Origin: Blastocystis sp. Blastoise
Taxonomy: Eukaryota > Sar > Bigyra > Opalinata > Blastocystidae
Direction of reading: 5' to 3'
DNA length: 64,000 bases
Assembly: GCA_039096225.1 (NCBI GenBank)
Contig: JBBPEB010000029.1
Location: 682,001-746,000, forward strand
Under the pieces are notes generated by a model that worked only from the letters and a program-made list of their open reading frames with translations, had not been told where the DNA came from and ran no database searches. Below, piece by piece: positions 42,401-52,354 of this stretch. The translations under genes and the position numbers were made by a program. Within the stretch, counting starts at the first letter, position 1. Every line of letters starts with the position of its first letter.

Positions 42401-42638
42401 TATATATCATTTCACTTTTGTGTAGGTTCGTAAGCCAAAGAAGCAGAAGAAGCGTTCTGATGTTTATGTAGATACAGATGCCGCCAAACGTGCTGGCGCG
42501 CTTACGACGAAGAAGAATAAGTGGAAGTATTATATGAATGCTGTCAAGAAATATACGATTTATATTTCATTACTTCTTCTTATTCTCTTTATATGTTGGC
42601 TTATGCTCACAGATCCTCATCAGAAACGTCGATTCTAA
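37493..42638 (+). CDS. FNDC3-like multi-fibronectin-type-III, tail-anchored protein
   Basis: Seventeen exons keep one frame for 1153 residues, close to animal FNDC3A/B (about 1200). Exons: 37493-37757, 37797-37870, 37933-38100, 38368-38517, 38580-38640, 38727-38770, 38868-38990, 39055-39107, 39161-39260, 39297-39425, 39484-39936, 40000-40143, 40324-40506, 40681-41786, 42006-42132, 42241-42309, 42426-42638. Repeated FN3 signatures are visible, e.g. PKDNGSPITGYSL, APINDGGSPILGYIL, YRARVQAYNAIG, YKVTLRAHNDKGYSEWS and VRAKNIAGFSSFSP. After a Lys-rich stretch, one hydrophobic helix (IYISLLLLILFICWLML) sits about 10 residues from the C-terminus, a tail anchor that would leave the FN3 domains in the cytosol. 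Two introns (37871-37932 and 42133-42240) are AT-AC. Function beyond scaffolding on an endomembrane is not evident. Confidence 0.82.
37871..37932 (+). other. U12-type AT-AC intron
   Basis: 5' end ATATCCTTT matches the U12-type donor exactly. The 3' end is TATATAC, and TTTTCTTAAT, close to the branch consensus TTCCTTAAC, lies just upstream. Removal joins HLN to YGPFEF in phase 0; the retained frame stops soon after. No GT-AG alternative restores the frame. Confidence 0.8.
38771..38867. repeat. (TA)n microsatellite intron
   Basis: About 70 bp of TA repeats fill most of an intron of the FNDC3-like gene. Comparable tracts lie at 39261-39296, 39426-39483 and 39937-39999. Confidence 0.85.
42133..42240 (+). 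other. probable U12-type AT-AC intron
   Basis: Donor ATATCTTTT differs from the consensus by one base. The 3' end is AAATATAC, with GTCTTAAT (branch-like) about 10 nt upstream. Splicing in phase 0 gives VRAKN-IAGFSSFSP, a standard FN3 strand, whereas the nearby TTGCAG acceptor would shift the frame. Confidence 0.7.
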
Positions 42639-43347
42639 ATATATTATTTATAAATCATCTAAATTTGTATAATTTATTTTGTAGAACCTATTGTGAATGA
42701 TATTTCGAAATGATCTTAATTCTTGTTTTCTATAGCACTCTTTTCATTATTATTATTGTTTATTTATTGCTTTTTAAAAATTGTTTATTAAGTTTGCAGA
42801 AAATGTATATAGTTATTTATATATATAATAAATATTAGCGAGTAATACAAACAAAGTAGATATTTTACAATTGATCAAAGTGTAAATAAGTATTTGATTT
42901 TTACAGAAAACTTGTATTTTATAGCTTTTTTAATATCTATCATTTTAAAAGAGTTTAAAATATCTATTAGTTCATTTTAATTAGTGTTTTATAGAATATT
43001 TCCTTGTAACATTCCAAAACATTTCGTAATAAAATGCAGTTTAGTCGCTATTTCAAAAATATAAATTACAAAAAATATTTTCTGATCATTAGAGACTTAA
43101 AACTCACTCATTAATCATTCGATTATAATAATAAAGAGATCCCTTTTCTTATATAATGAAACAAGTCATTTTTCATGTTCATTATATAATATTATATATG
43201 AATCATTATATTATTTCGTTATAGAATACATAAGTCACACTTTAAGAAAGAAAATATAATTAATATAATAATCATAAAAAAAACGTATCATAAACTTAAA
43301 ATGGAAATAAAACCATGTTAATTAAGAATTATAATTAAAGTATCAAT
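42639..43347. other. intergenic
   Basis: AT-rich; nothing recognised. Confidence 0.6.
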
Positions 43348-46300
43348 ATGTCCTTAGGTATTATAGGAAGTAGCTCCTTTTTAGGAAGTACTATCTTCAA
43401 GACATTTACAAAGTCTATTGTCGACACTCAGTATGGAAAAATTGAGTTTTTTTGTGGTTCCATTAATCATACGAACGTCTGTTATGTTAGTAGACATGAT
43501 TGCGAAGTAGGAAAGGGTTATGTTATTCCAAGTGAAGTCAATTATAAGGCAATTATTTCTGGTTTAAAACAATTAAATTGTACTCATGTTCTTGGAACAT
43601 ATTCTACTGGTTCTTTAAAGAAGACAATTCCTGTGAGTTCATTAGTTGTTCCTAATGATTATGCTCTTTTACAAGCTCCTTTATATTTTAATTCAGGTGC
43701 AAATTGTCATATTTCTCCTTGTATGAATATTTAATATTATTTTTAGGAATAAATGCCATTTTGTCTAGGTTTAAGTGAGGAAATGATTCAGAAAGTAATA
43801 TCTGGTTTAAAGTCTAATGGTATTGAATTCATTGATAAAGCTATATATTTCCAGACACCTGGACCACGATTTGAAACAAAGGCAGAAATTTGTTTTTATG
43901 CTTATCACTTTGATTTAGTGGGTATGACTGGATCAAATGAAGCTACATTATGTCAAGAAGCAGGTATGAAGTTTTGTATGCTTTGTATGGTCGATAACAT
44001 GTGTAATGGTATTGGTGAAACTCTTGATTATGATGTATATATATATATATATAATATTAAAATGATTCCAGAAGAGTATTTTTTATGTATTATATAATTT
44101 TAATAAAAGATTATGTTGTGAAGAATTATTTGTGTCTTCAAAGGAATCATATTTATTTCTCGTTCATCTTTCTAAAATAACCATGATTATTACACATTTT
44201 TCTATGTATTGTTTTTCTCTAGACATTCAAAACTTTATCTGCTAAGAATAAAGATAATTTTAATACCGCACTTATTGCCGTTGTTCGTTCTATCTGTGAA
44301 TCAATGAGTTCCTCAAAAATTGCTGTAGATTCCATCATTAATGCTGGATTTGTAATTCCTGTTGTACCCAAAGAAAAGGTCCTTGAGAATTACAGTATTG
44401 TGATCAAGGATGGTCTCATTGTTGATCTTTTACCTATTGAAGTAAATAAATATATGTGTTTTTTTAGATGATTAATCTTTGTTTTCTATATATATGAATA
44501 TTCATTTTCCTATTACGTTTCTTTTTGATGGGATTATCATTTGATTATTATAGGAATCTGAAAAAAAATATGTAGCTGAACACGTATATGACCGTAAGAC
44601 TCATGCTGTGTTACCTGGTTTTGTCAATTCTCATACTCATATGGCAATGTGTTTATTAAGAGGATATAGTGATGATAAGAATTTATCAGATTGGTTAAAC
44701 AAGGATATCTGGCCTGCTGAAGGTAAATTCATTTCCAGAGAATTTATTCAAGATGTATATAGTTTTTATTATTATAGTTTTATTATTGTATTTATTATTA
44801 TAGTTTTTATTATTACATTTATTATTATTAGTCTATTTATTATTCTATTTATTATTATAAGTTTTTATTATTATATTTATTATTCTATTTATTATTCTAT
44901 TTATTATTCTATTTATTATTCTCCCTATAATCCTATATAGGGTTTTGAGGTAGCTATGGCTGAAATGATTCGTGGAGGTACTACTTGTTTTAATGATATG
45001 TATTTCCATCTTCCCGATGCCATCGATGTATTCATTCCCGTGGGAATCCGTGGTGTCATGGGTGTTCCTGTATTCCAATTCCCTTGTGCCGATGGTCTTG
45101 GTCCCGATGATTATATGAAACTTGTATGCATATAGAATTATATCATGATTTCTATATATATATAAACTATTGAAAATATTTCTTATATATATAATTTATC
45201 AATGTTTATTATTGTATGTTTATAGACATGCTTCTAATAATAATATATATATTATATATAGGGTAATGATTTAGTAAGTAAATATGGTAAGGCTTCTCCT
45301 CTTCTCTCCTTTTCTTTCGCTCCTCACGCTCCTTATACTGTTGGTGAAGACACTTATAAACGTACTAAAGATGAATGTAATAAACTTGGAATATCCTTAA
45401 GAACTCTATTTATTAATCTATATACATATATATATATTTAAAATATAGTTATACTATTCTATTGATTATTAATATATGTTTTTTTTTTTATATATAAATA
45501 ACTTTCCTTAACTTTATACATCTTTATGCATACTCATATTCAGGAGACTTCAGACGAACTTAATAATAGTATTCAGAACAATAAAGGACCTTCTTGTCAT
45601 CTCTCTGAACAACATTTATCACCTATTGCTAATTTAGCTCGTATGGGTGTTTTGGATGATATAGTAGCTGCTCATTGTGTTCATATGACTGAAGAAGATA
45701 TTCAATTAATGGCTAAACATCATGGATCTATTGTTCATAACCCCAAGTCCAACTTGAAACTTGACTCTGGTATATACTATTATATAGAGTATTAATATTA
45801 TTAATATTATATTAATATTATATTAATATTATATTGTTTATAATATATATTATTAATATTATTATATTAATATTATTATATTAATATTATTATATTAATA
45901 TTATTATATTATTAATAGTATATTGTTTATAATATAGATTATTAATATATTCGTAGTATCTCAGTTATTGTGAGTATGTTTATAATTCTTTATAGGTATA
46001 TGCCCTGTTCAACATGCTCTCGACGAAGGCGTTAACGTCTGTTTAGGTACAGATGGCGCAGCATCCAATAACTCTCTCGATATGCTCTCCGAACTTCAAT
46101 ATGCCGCCTTATTAGGCAAATACCGCGCTAATGAACCTACTGCTCTTAGTGCCGCTACTGTATATTATATATTATTCTTATTATATATTATTCTTATTAT
46201 TCTTATTCTTATTATTATTATTATTATTATTATTATTAGATATATATTAATATTACACCTATTCTATCTCCTTCTAGGCAATTGAGATGGCCACATTGAA

Positions 46301-46450
46301 CGGCGCAAAAGCCTTAAAATTAGCTGATAAAATCGGTTCAATTGAAATCAATAAATATGCTGATGTGATTGCTATTAATTTGGATGAAATTGAAACTTGT
46401 CCTCATTTCAATGCTCTCTCTTCTATTGTCTATTCTGCCAATAAATCTCA

Positions 46451-46531
<81 letters not shown>

Positions 46532-46705
46532 CATATATTTACATCTATTTACATCTATATTATTAATAAAATAACTGATACTTGGGTTGCTGGTAAGATT
46601 CTTATGGAAAACAGACATTTGACTACTATTGATATTAATAGAGTTAAGGAACAAACGAAAAAGTGGACAAAAACTCTTTCTGAATTCAAAGCCAGTAAGC
46701 AATAA
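43348..46705 (+). CDS. fused nucleoside phosphorylase (MTAP/MTIP family) - amidohydrolase (MTA/SAH deaminase family)
   Basis: Ten exons (43348-43720, 43769-44034, 44223-44441, 44554-44754, 44941-45123, 45262-45390, 45520-45769, 45996-46159, 46278-46450, 46570-46705) give 697 residues without a stop between domains. Residues ~1-240 are a PNP/MTAP-type phosphorylase: GIIGSSSF, IPSEVNYKA, GPRFETKAE, VGMTGSNEA. Residues ~255-697 are a TRZ/ATZ-type amidohydrolase: PGFVNSHTHM (two metal His), MHTHIQETSDE, HCVHMTEEDI, HNPKSNLKL and CLGTDGAASNN. In bacteria such as Pseudomonas, separate enzymes deaminate methylthioadenosine and then phosphorolyse methylthioinosine; VGMTG resembles the latter. I infer a bifunctional salvage enzyme, but substrate is unproven (MTA, SAH or 5'-deoxyadenosine). 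One intron is U12-type, and the last lacks an AG acceptor. Confidence 0.85.
45391..45519 (+). other. U12-type AT-AC intron with perfect branch site
   Basis: Donor ATATCCTTAAG, branch TTCCTTAAC (exact consensus) eight bases before the 3' end TTTATAC. Phase-0 splicing joins KLG to IFMHTHIQET, placing the conserved His-x-His in the amidohydrolase. This is the clearest minor intron in the window. Confidence 0.9.
46451..46569. repeat. (TA)n microsatellite, last intron of the fused gene
   Basis: About 75 bp of TA repeats, then an A/T-rich tail without any AG before the conserved TDTWVAGK exon. Confidence 0.85.
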
Positions 46706-47067
46706 ATGAATTCTCTATTTATTATTCTTCTTTTTCTTTTCTCGAGGTTTTCTTATGTATTTCTATATTTAATACGCTTCTATAAGTATATATTGACTAA
46801 TAAGTAACTATTAAGTTCAATTTATAATAAGATTTGCTGAATTTCTGTTGGAATACTTGTTAAATACATTTCAAGATATTTATTTTACATATATATTCTT
46901 GCTTATGATACACTTAAACTAAATCTAAGATATAACTACTGATTTTCACATAATGTTTACAGAAAACATATAGAAACACAACATTCTAAACAAACATTCA
47001 CCACAATTCAGCACAAAAAAAAAACATTTTGTCATCAAAAAATAATTTTTCACATATTTCCATTATC
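46706..47067. other. intergenic
   Basis: 362 bp, AT-rich, between two plus-strand genes. Nothing recognised. Confidence 0.6.
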
Positions 47068-48656
47068 ATGGACTCAACTAAGGTTTTATTACTTGTTTTC
47101 TTAACTCTTGTGACAACTGTTCAAGTATATATTTGTTGGTTTTTCTTTATCGCAATAGGTCAGTGTCATGAAATATAGCAGACTCTCAGGAGAAGCAAAG
47201 TATATACTCTAAGACATTTGAAATATATTTAAAGTTATATTCCATCAACATCTGTTATTCTTTCAGAGACCATCAAGAGTATCGTTGCTTATTTGATTCT
47301 AGTTTTTCAAATTGGATCTCAGAAAACAAATCATGTATTTAACATATATTAAAAGACATATATACCATATTATGTAGCTTGTCTATGAGCGTGTTTTTGT
47401 TCAATGGAGAGATACTTTGCTTTTATTTGTTCCATCTATATTATATTCATTACAAAATACATTTCTGTATATTTGTCAACTAATTCTAAATATTATTCAT
47501 ATAGAATTGTTGCTATTTCAAACTTAGATGCTGCGGTTTATTCAGTAAATATAATATGATTCTAACTATTAATTTTAACATTGAATCTTTTCTTTATAAA
47601 GATTTATATTGATTTCTATATATATAATAACATATATATATAAATAGGTTACATACCAGATGAAGATTGTGGTCACTGCCTTTTTATCGATATGTATGTT
47701 AAATAAGCATTTAAATACATTTCAGTGGTTGGGGATATTGTTATTGATTCCTGGAGTTGCGTTAGTACAATATGATTCCTCTAATCATGTAGAAGATCTC
47801 TCGAATAAGGTATATTTATATATAAATATATTATATATTCAATATATATATCAAAGAATAATCGTTAATATATTATATATTTAATATACTTATCAAAGAA
47901 TAACGTTAATATTATAATGTTATTCTATTTTTATACAAAGAATAATCGTTAATATTATAATGTTATTTTATTTCAATATATATGTATTCAATATATACTA
48001 ATAAATATAATACATACTATTCTATATATATATATAAATAGAGTCCATTATTAGGTTTTATATGTATTGTGTTTTGTTCTTTATCTTCTGGTTTCGCGGG
48101 TGTTTTCTTTGAGAAATTATTAAAAGGCAAGAATGGTAATTTATGGGTACAGAGTATTCAGTTATGTGCGGGATCTGCGGCTGTTGCTATAGGATTAGCG
48201 ATAGCTAAAGATGGTCATGTTATTTATGAAAAAGGATTTTTTTATGGATATAATCGTTATGCGTGGGCATCTGTTCTTCTTAATGTAGGACTTTATATAC
48301 TATGTTTGAATATATATATATTGCTATTCTAGTCTTTATAGATATGTTATATTTATATTTTTTATTATATGTTTAGTTTTTTATTATATGTTTATATTTT
48401 TTTATTATATATATATTTTTTATATGTTTATTTTTTATTATACGTTAATTTAGATATATATTTCGTTAGCATCAATATATAAGTCTATATAATAATAGCA
48501 TATATATATATTCTATCTAGGCTCTCTCTGGTATAGTTATTGCTACTGTTGTCAAATATACAGATAATATTGTCAAAGGACTCTCTTCCTCTATTTCTAT
48601 GGTTCTTTCCTGTATAGGTAAGTATTCTATTATTATTATTATATATATATATTTTC

Positions 48657-48721
<65 letters not shown>

Positions 48722-48948
48722 TATTTTCTTATTATTATCCTATTACTATATTCTACATATAAAATGAATAATAATAATACTCCTAGTATCACCTTATACT
48801 ATATATAGTATCCATTTTACTCTTTGGCTTTATCCCAACCTCAAAGTTCTATATTGGTACTTTCCTTGTGTTCTTTGCAGTTATTCTATACACTGTATTC
48901 CCATCATTATTCAATATAAAAACGAAAGAAAAGAAAAATATCGTATAA
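47068..48948 (+). CDS. nucleotide-sugar transporter, SLC35A-like
   Basis: About eight short exons. ATG at 47068 starts MDSTKVLLLVFLTLVTTVQ (first membrane segment). Later exons give VPSILYSLQNTFL, ISNLDAAVYSVTYQMKI, LNTFQWLGILLLIPGVALVQY, LGFICIVFCSLSSGFAGVFFEKLLK, EKGFFYGYNRYAW and VVKYTDNIVKGLSSSISMVLS, a run of signatures of the UDP-galactose/CMP-sialic acid transporter family that imports activated sugars into the Golgi. The C-terminus is Lys-rich (KTKEKKNIV). The third exon border is uncertain: AG at about 47279 keeps frame but drops a few residues, while the CAG at 47266 shifts frame. The intron near 47817-48040 holds two to three copies of an imperfect ~45-bp repeat. Sugar specificity cannot be told. 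Confidence 0.88.
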
Positions 48949-49890
48949 ACATATATATATAGGCTTATGTATTTAATAAAATATAGTCGTAAGTATATAT
49001 ACATAAAACACGTTTTTTTTATTCATATTCCATTTTGATTTATTATTGTTTTTTTCTTTTGCTCTCTCCTTTTCCTCTATTCTTGATATTTCTCTTATTA
49101 TAGTTTTTTTCTTAATTTATTTTTTTTGCTTGATCAATTAAAAAATGATCTTCGTTTTTCCTACTTAATAAGAAACAATATCATTATTTGATCGTAGAAA
49201 CAATTATTGAACGCAATTATACATAAAAGACAACGAAATAAGCAATTGAAAATAATAGTCTTTACAAAAGTGTATTTCATTAAGTCATTCCTATTCTTTA
49301 AATCATCAAAGCATTTTTTCTAACTAATAAAAGCTAATATATCTGTAAAATATATGAATATGATTAATCCCAGACAAATTTGTTGTTATCAAATGTAAAA
49401 ATAACAATTTTTATAGACTATGCTAGTTGTGAAATATACAAAAATAATTAAAATTGAAATTACTATTGTTGTCTTCAATTGCAAGAACAAGAAAAGTAAT
49501 TCAAAAACAAGATTTCAAAATTTTAGGTGATTTCTTCTAAATTATTTGTTTAAAATTTAAAAATGGCTAATTATATATTGTTTTTTTATTCTTCTTTAAT
49601 TTTCATAATATAACAGCAACAATATATATTTTATATATTATCTTAAAGGAATGAAAAGTTTATAATTAGGTAAGAAGAGGAAAAATAAAAATGGAAAAGA
49701 AATTACATACCCCAAATATTTATAGAAAAATGATAGAACATTAAAATATGATATATAAATATAAATCATAATGTAAGAAATGATAAAAAAAAAGACAAAT
49801 CACACTGGAATCTTTGTATTATTGTAAAAAAAGATATTCTAATATATAGAGTGATCTCTGGTAATAATAATGTAAATAATTCTTATTTAT
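48949..49890. other. intergenic between convergent genes
   Basis: 942 bp, AT-rich, 3' flanks of the transporter (+) and bS6m (-). No gene was recognised. Confidence 0.6.
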
Positions 49891-50326
49891 TTATAACTTC
49901 ATACCATATTCAGGTCTTAATTTTTCTTTTTCAATTCTTAAACACTATAGATATATATAAGTTTAATTTCGTTAATAAAGACAGGAAAATTAAAAATAAT
50001 AAAAAAGATATAAATGTGAATGTGAAAAGAAGAAAAAAAATAATATAAAAAAATACTTGACGACTTTCTTTTAAGTCAAAAGTCACTTTTTCTAAGGCAA
50101 GAGGGTTTGAACAGAACTCCATGATATAATGGTTTCCTTGTCTGTATATTTTTTGAGGATCTTTGCAGTGAATAGGATATTGTAATTGTTTTTCTCCAAG
50201 ATTTGTAAGTTTTTGGAAGACGCCACCAGACTTTGTAACAGTATTTACAGAATTTTCAAAAAGAGACATGATAGATGATTTAGGTAAATCATTTCTAGCA
50301 ATGACAAATAATCTGTAGAAAGGCAT
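49891..50326 (-). CDS. mitochondrial small-subunit ribosomal protein bS6m
   Basis: Two exons (50326-50057 and 49944-49891) encode 107 residues. MPFYRLFVIARNDLP at the N-terminus, LTNLGEKQLQYPI in the middle and NHYIMEFCSNPLALEKV follow the S6 fold (beta1, the LGExxLxYPI strand, and the Y.m.F.a.p.al strand). Bacterial-type S6 in a nuclear gene with introns indicates the mitoribosome. A separate cleavable presequence is not obvious, as in other bS6m proteins. The short second exon (CLRIEKEKLRPEYG) matches the final helix and tail. Confidence 0.85.
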
Positions 50327-50734
50327 TTTAAGTTATATATAGAAATTCGTTAGAATATAGATATAAGACAAACAAAATAAAAAAGAAAAAAAGAGAATGT
50401 ATTTCCCATGGGAATTATTCTTGAGAAGAATGAGAATAATTCTGGTTTTCTACTGTCTTCTACAAGGGTACATATAATTTTTAGGGGCCTATTGTCAATG
50501 TCGTTAATATTGAAAAATAAGGTAATTGTTAATAAAATTGGAGGGCATATATAAAATCGGATTGTTTTTCTTTTTTGATTATTCTTGGTGTATGGTTGTG
50601 AAGGCTTTCTTTATTAGAAATAATTTGTATAATTCGTTGTTATTTTAACAATCAAAGTATGTATTTCAATTATTTCGTTTCGTTCTTATCACTCTCAACA
50701 CTTTGACAATCGTTATATATATTTTTTGTATAAA
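50327..50734. promoter_or_regulatory. divergent intergenic region with a hairpin
   Basis: Holds promoters for bS6m (-) and eL29 (+). A perfect 10-bp inverted repeat (GAATTATTCT ... AGAATAATTC) lies at about 50410-50441, with unknown role. Confidence 0.45.
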
Positions 50735-51032
50735 ATGGTCAAGCAGAAGCATCATACCAACAGAAACCAATCTGCTAAGAATCACAGAAATGGTATTAAG
50801 AAGGTTATGAGAAACAAGTATTACTCCCTCAAGGGCGTATGTATTTATTCTTACTTTTCTTTCCATCATGATCATTTTCTTTTTCTTTTTCCTTTTTTAA
50901 AATTTTATATGAATATATATATGTATTTACAAATACTATTGTATGTAATTTATATACGTTGATCCTAAGTTCCTTAGAAACTTAAGATATGTCAAGAGAG
51001 GTAATGAAAAGAAGCAAGAAAACAAGGAATAA
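50735..51032 (+). CDS. RPL29: 60S ribosomal protein eL29
   Basis: Two exons, 50735-50836 and 50958-51032, encode 58 residues, the size of yeast eL29. MVKQKHHTNRNQSAKNHRNGIKK is the typical highly basic start, and YYSLKG-VDPKFLRNLRYVKRG is the family core. To keep the conserved VDPK the intron must end in AC (GT-AC, TTATATAC). The first usable AG (after CCTAAG) is also in frame but would delete exactly VDPK. The choice rests on family conservation. Neighbouring bS6m is mitochondrial and unrelated in regulation as far as can be seen. Confidence 0.88.
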
Positions 51033-51364
51033 ATTCTTTTATTCGTTTCTGAAGACCGAGTTATACATTATTTCTTATGTTTTGTTTTTTGTTCACGTTT
51101 TATATGCGAATTTTATCATTTAAAACGTTATATACTATTTATTTTCATTTTATTGTAATAGAATAGACATAAGAAGCCTTAATTTCATTTTAAAAAATTA
51201 AAAAGTTTTTATTTGATATTATAATACGCACAAATAGTTATTAATGACTTTTTTACTTTATAAAAAAAATAATACTTATTCTATGAGTAAAACTATTTTG
51301 TAGACTATTAATCAAGTGCATAAAGATAATTAATTGATTATAATGATTTAAAATGAGTATGATA
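51033..51364. other. intergenic
   Basis: AT-rich 3' flank of eL29; nothing recognised. Confidence 0.55.
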
Positions 51365-51625
51365 AAAAAACTTCATATAGAAAGGTGAGGATGGTGAGAA
51401 CACGACGAGAGTAAACCCCATTGAGTTAATCCTCAACATTGTTTCTAAAGAAACATGGTGAAAATCGCATGCATAACTTTTATAATGACCAAGTTGCCTA
51501 TATCAATCACTTTGACTCAATTTTTATCTTTGCCATGTGATGACCTAGGGGAACGTCCCTTTAGGGATGGCACTTTCTGCCTAGCTAGTCCGGGGATTTT
51601 CCCCAGTTACTGAACCACACCTATA
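51365..51625 (+). ncRNA. candidate structured non-coding RNA
   Basis: A 260-bp block of much higher GC with no ORF. Hairpins visible by eye: TGTTTC-TAAA-GAAACA, AGGG-GAACG-CCCT, CCC-TTTA-GGG, GGGG-ATTTT-CCCC, and GACCTAGG pairing with CCTAG..GTC around them. GTGATGA (about 51538) and CTGA (about 51611) resemble box C and box D, and AGGGGAACGTCCC loosely recalls the CR-I region of RNase P/MRP RNA. None of these identifications is secure. Strand is arbitrary, chosen from the box-like motifs. Confidence 0.45.
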
Positions 51626-51719
51626 ATGATGAAATATGTTAATTATGAATAAAATAATGTATATATATTGCTTTATATAGCATAGTAAACACTTACTGAG
51701 ATATAGTAGAGCTATAAAT

Positions 51720-51960
51720 CCTGTGAGTAACCGTAGCAAGCCTTCATCGTGTTCTGTCAATTTTATTTTTTTATTTTTGATTCCACGACGGGTTTATGAA
51801 TCTCTTTTCTATTTTTTATTATGAAATTTCTATAGAAATATTTCCTAATTATGAATCGTCGTGGAATTACTCTTATTCCTATTGGATGCTATTCTAATAG
51901 CGCTTCTTTCATTGGCTATAGGATCACGTCATTTTTTTAAATGACAAAAAGCGATAAAAC
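51720..51960. other. second structured block with inverted repeat
   Basis: ATTCCACGACG (about 51779) and CGTCGTGGAAT (about 51856) form an 11-bp perfect inverted repeat around an AT-rich loop. GC is locally raised again (TCTAATAGCGCTTCTTTCATTGG and flanks). It could be a second RNA or a regulatory element. A frame at 51970-52221 just after it has no recognisable features. Confidence 0.35.
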
Positions 51961-52354
51961 TCGATATTCATGAAATCTTTATATTTTGCCGACATTTCTT
52001 GTTTATTTCAAGAAAAAATGTGTTTTTGTTTTATTCACGATTCTTTACATATTCTTCAGACAAAAAATAAAAATATATTTTTGGTTCTATATTTTTTTCC
52101 TGCTTCTTTTTTTTGTGCGAAAACAGGCTCAATAGCGCCAAGGAAATTTGAAAACAACAAGTTTGAGAACGATACACACAATTTGAATGATTTAATCTTT
52201 TGTCGTGTTCCTAGTGAGTAATAAGAGATTTCTGTTTAGTAAAAGTATATGCATGTTATATCAAATCAATTTATTATATTATGTAGATTATTTGTTGACA
52301 TCGTTTTGAATTTCTTGAGAATCATTCACGAAATTATCTGTTTCTTTGATACAA

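Noticed and set aside
43721-43768. Apparent AT-AA intron in the phosphorylase part of the fused gene
   Set aside because: A normal 48-nt GT-AG intron (GTATGA...GTCTAG) restores the frame as CHISPC-LSEEMI, so no unusual splicing is needed.
47200-47280. Apparent frame break in the nucleotide-sugar transporter
   Set aside because: A later AG at about 47279 keeps the frame, and the region is variable in the family. Not strong enough to call non-canonical splicing.
51970-52221. 83-codon frame starting MKSLYFADIS
   Set aside because: It has an ATG but low-complexity Phe/Leu/Cys content and no family feature. It might be a 5' exon of the KEN-box gene, but no joining splice was found.
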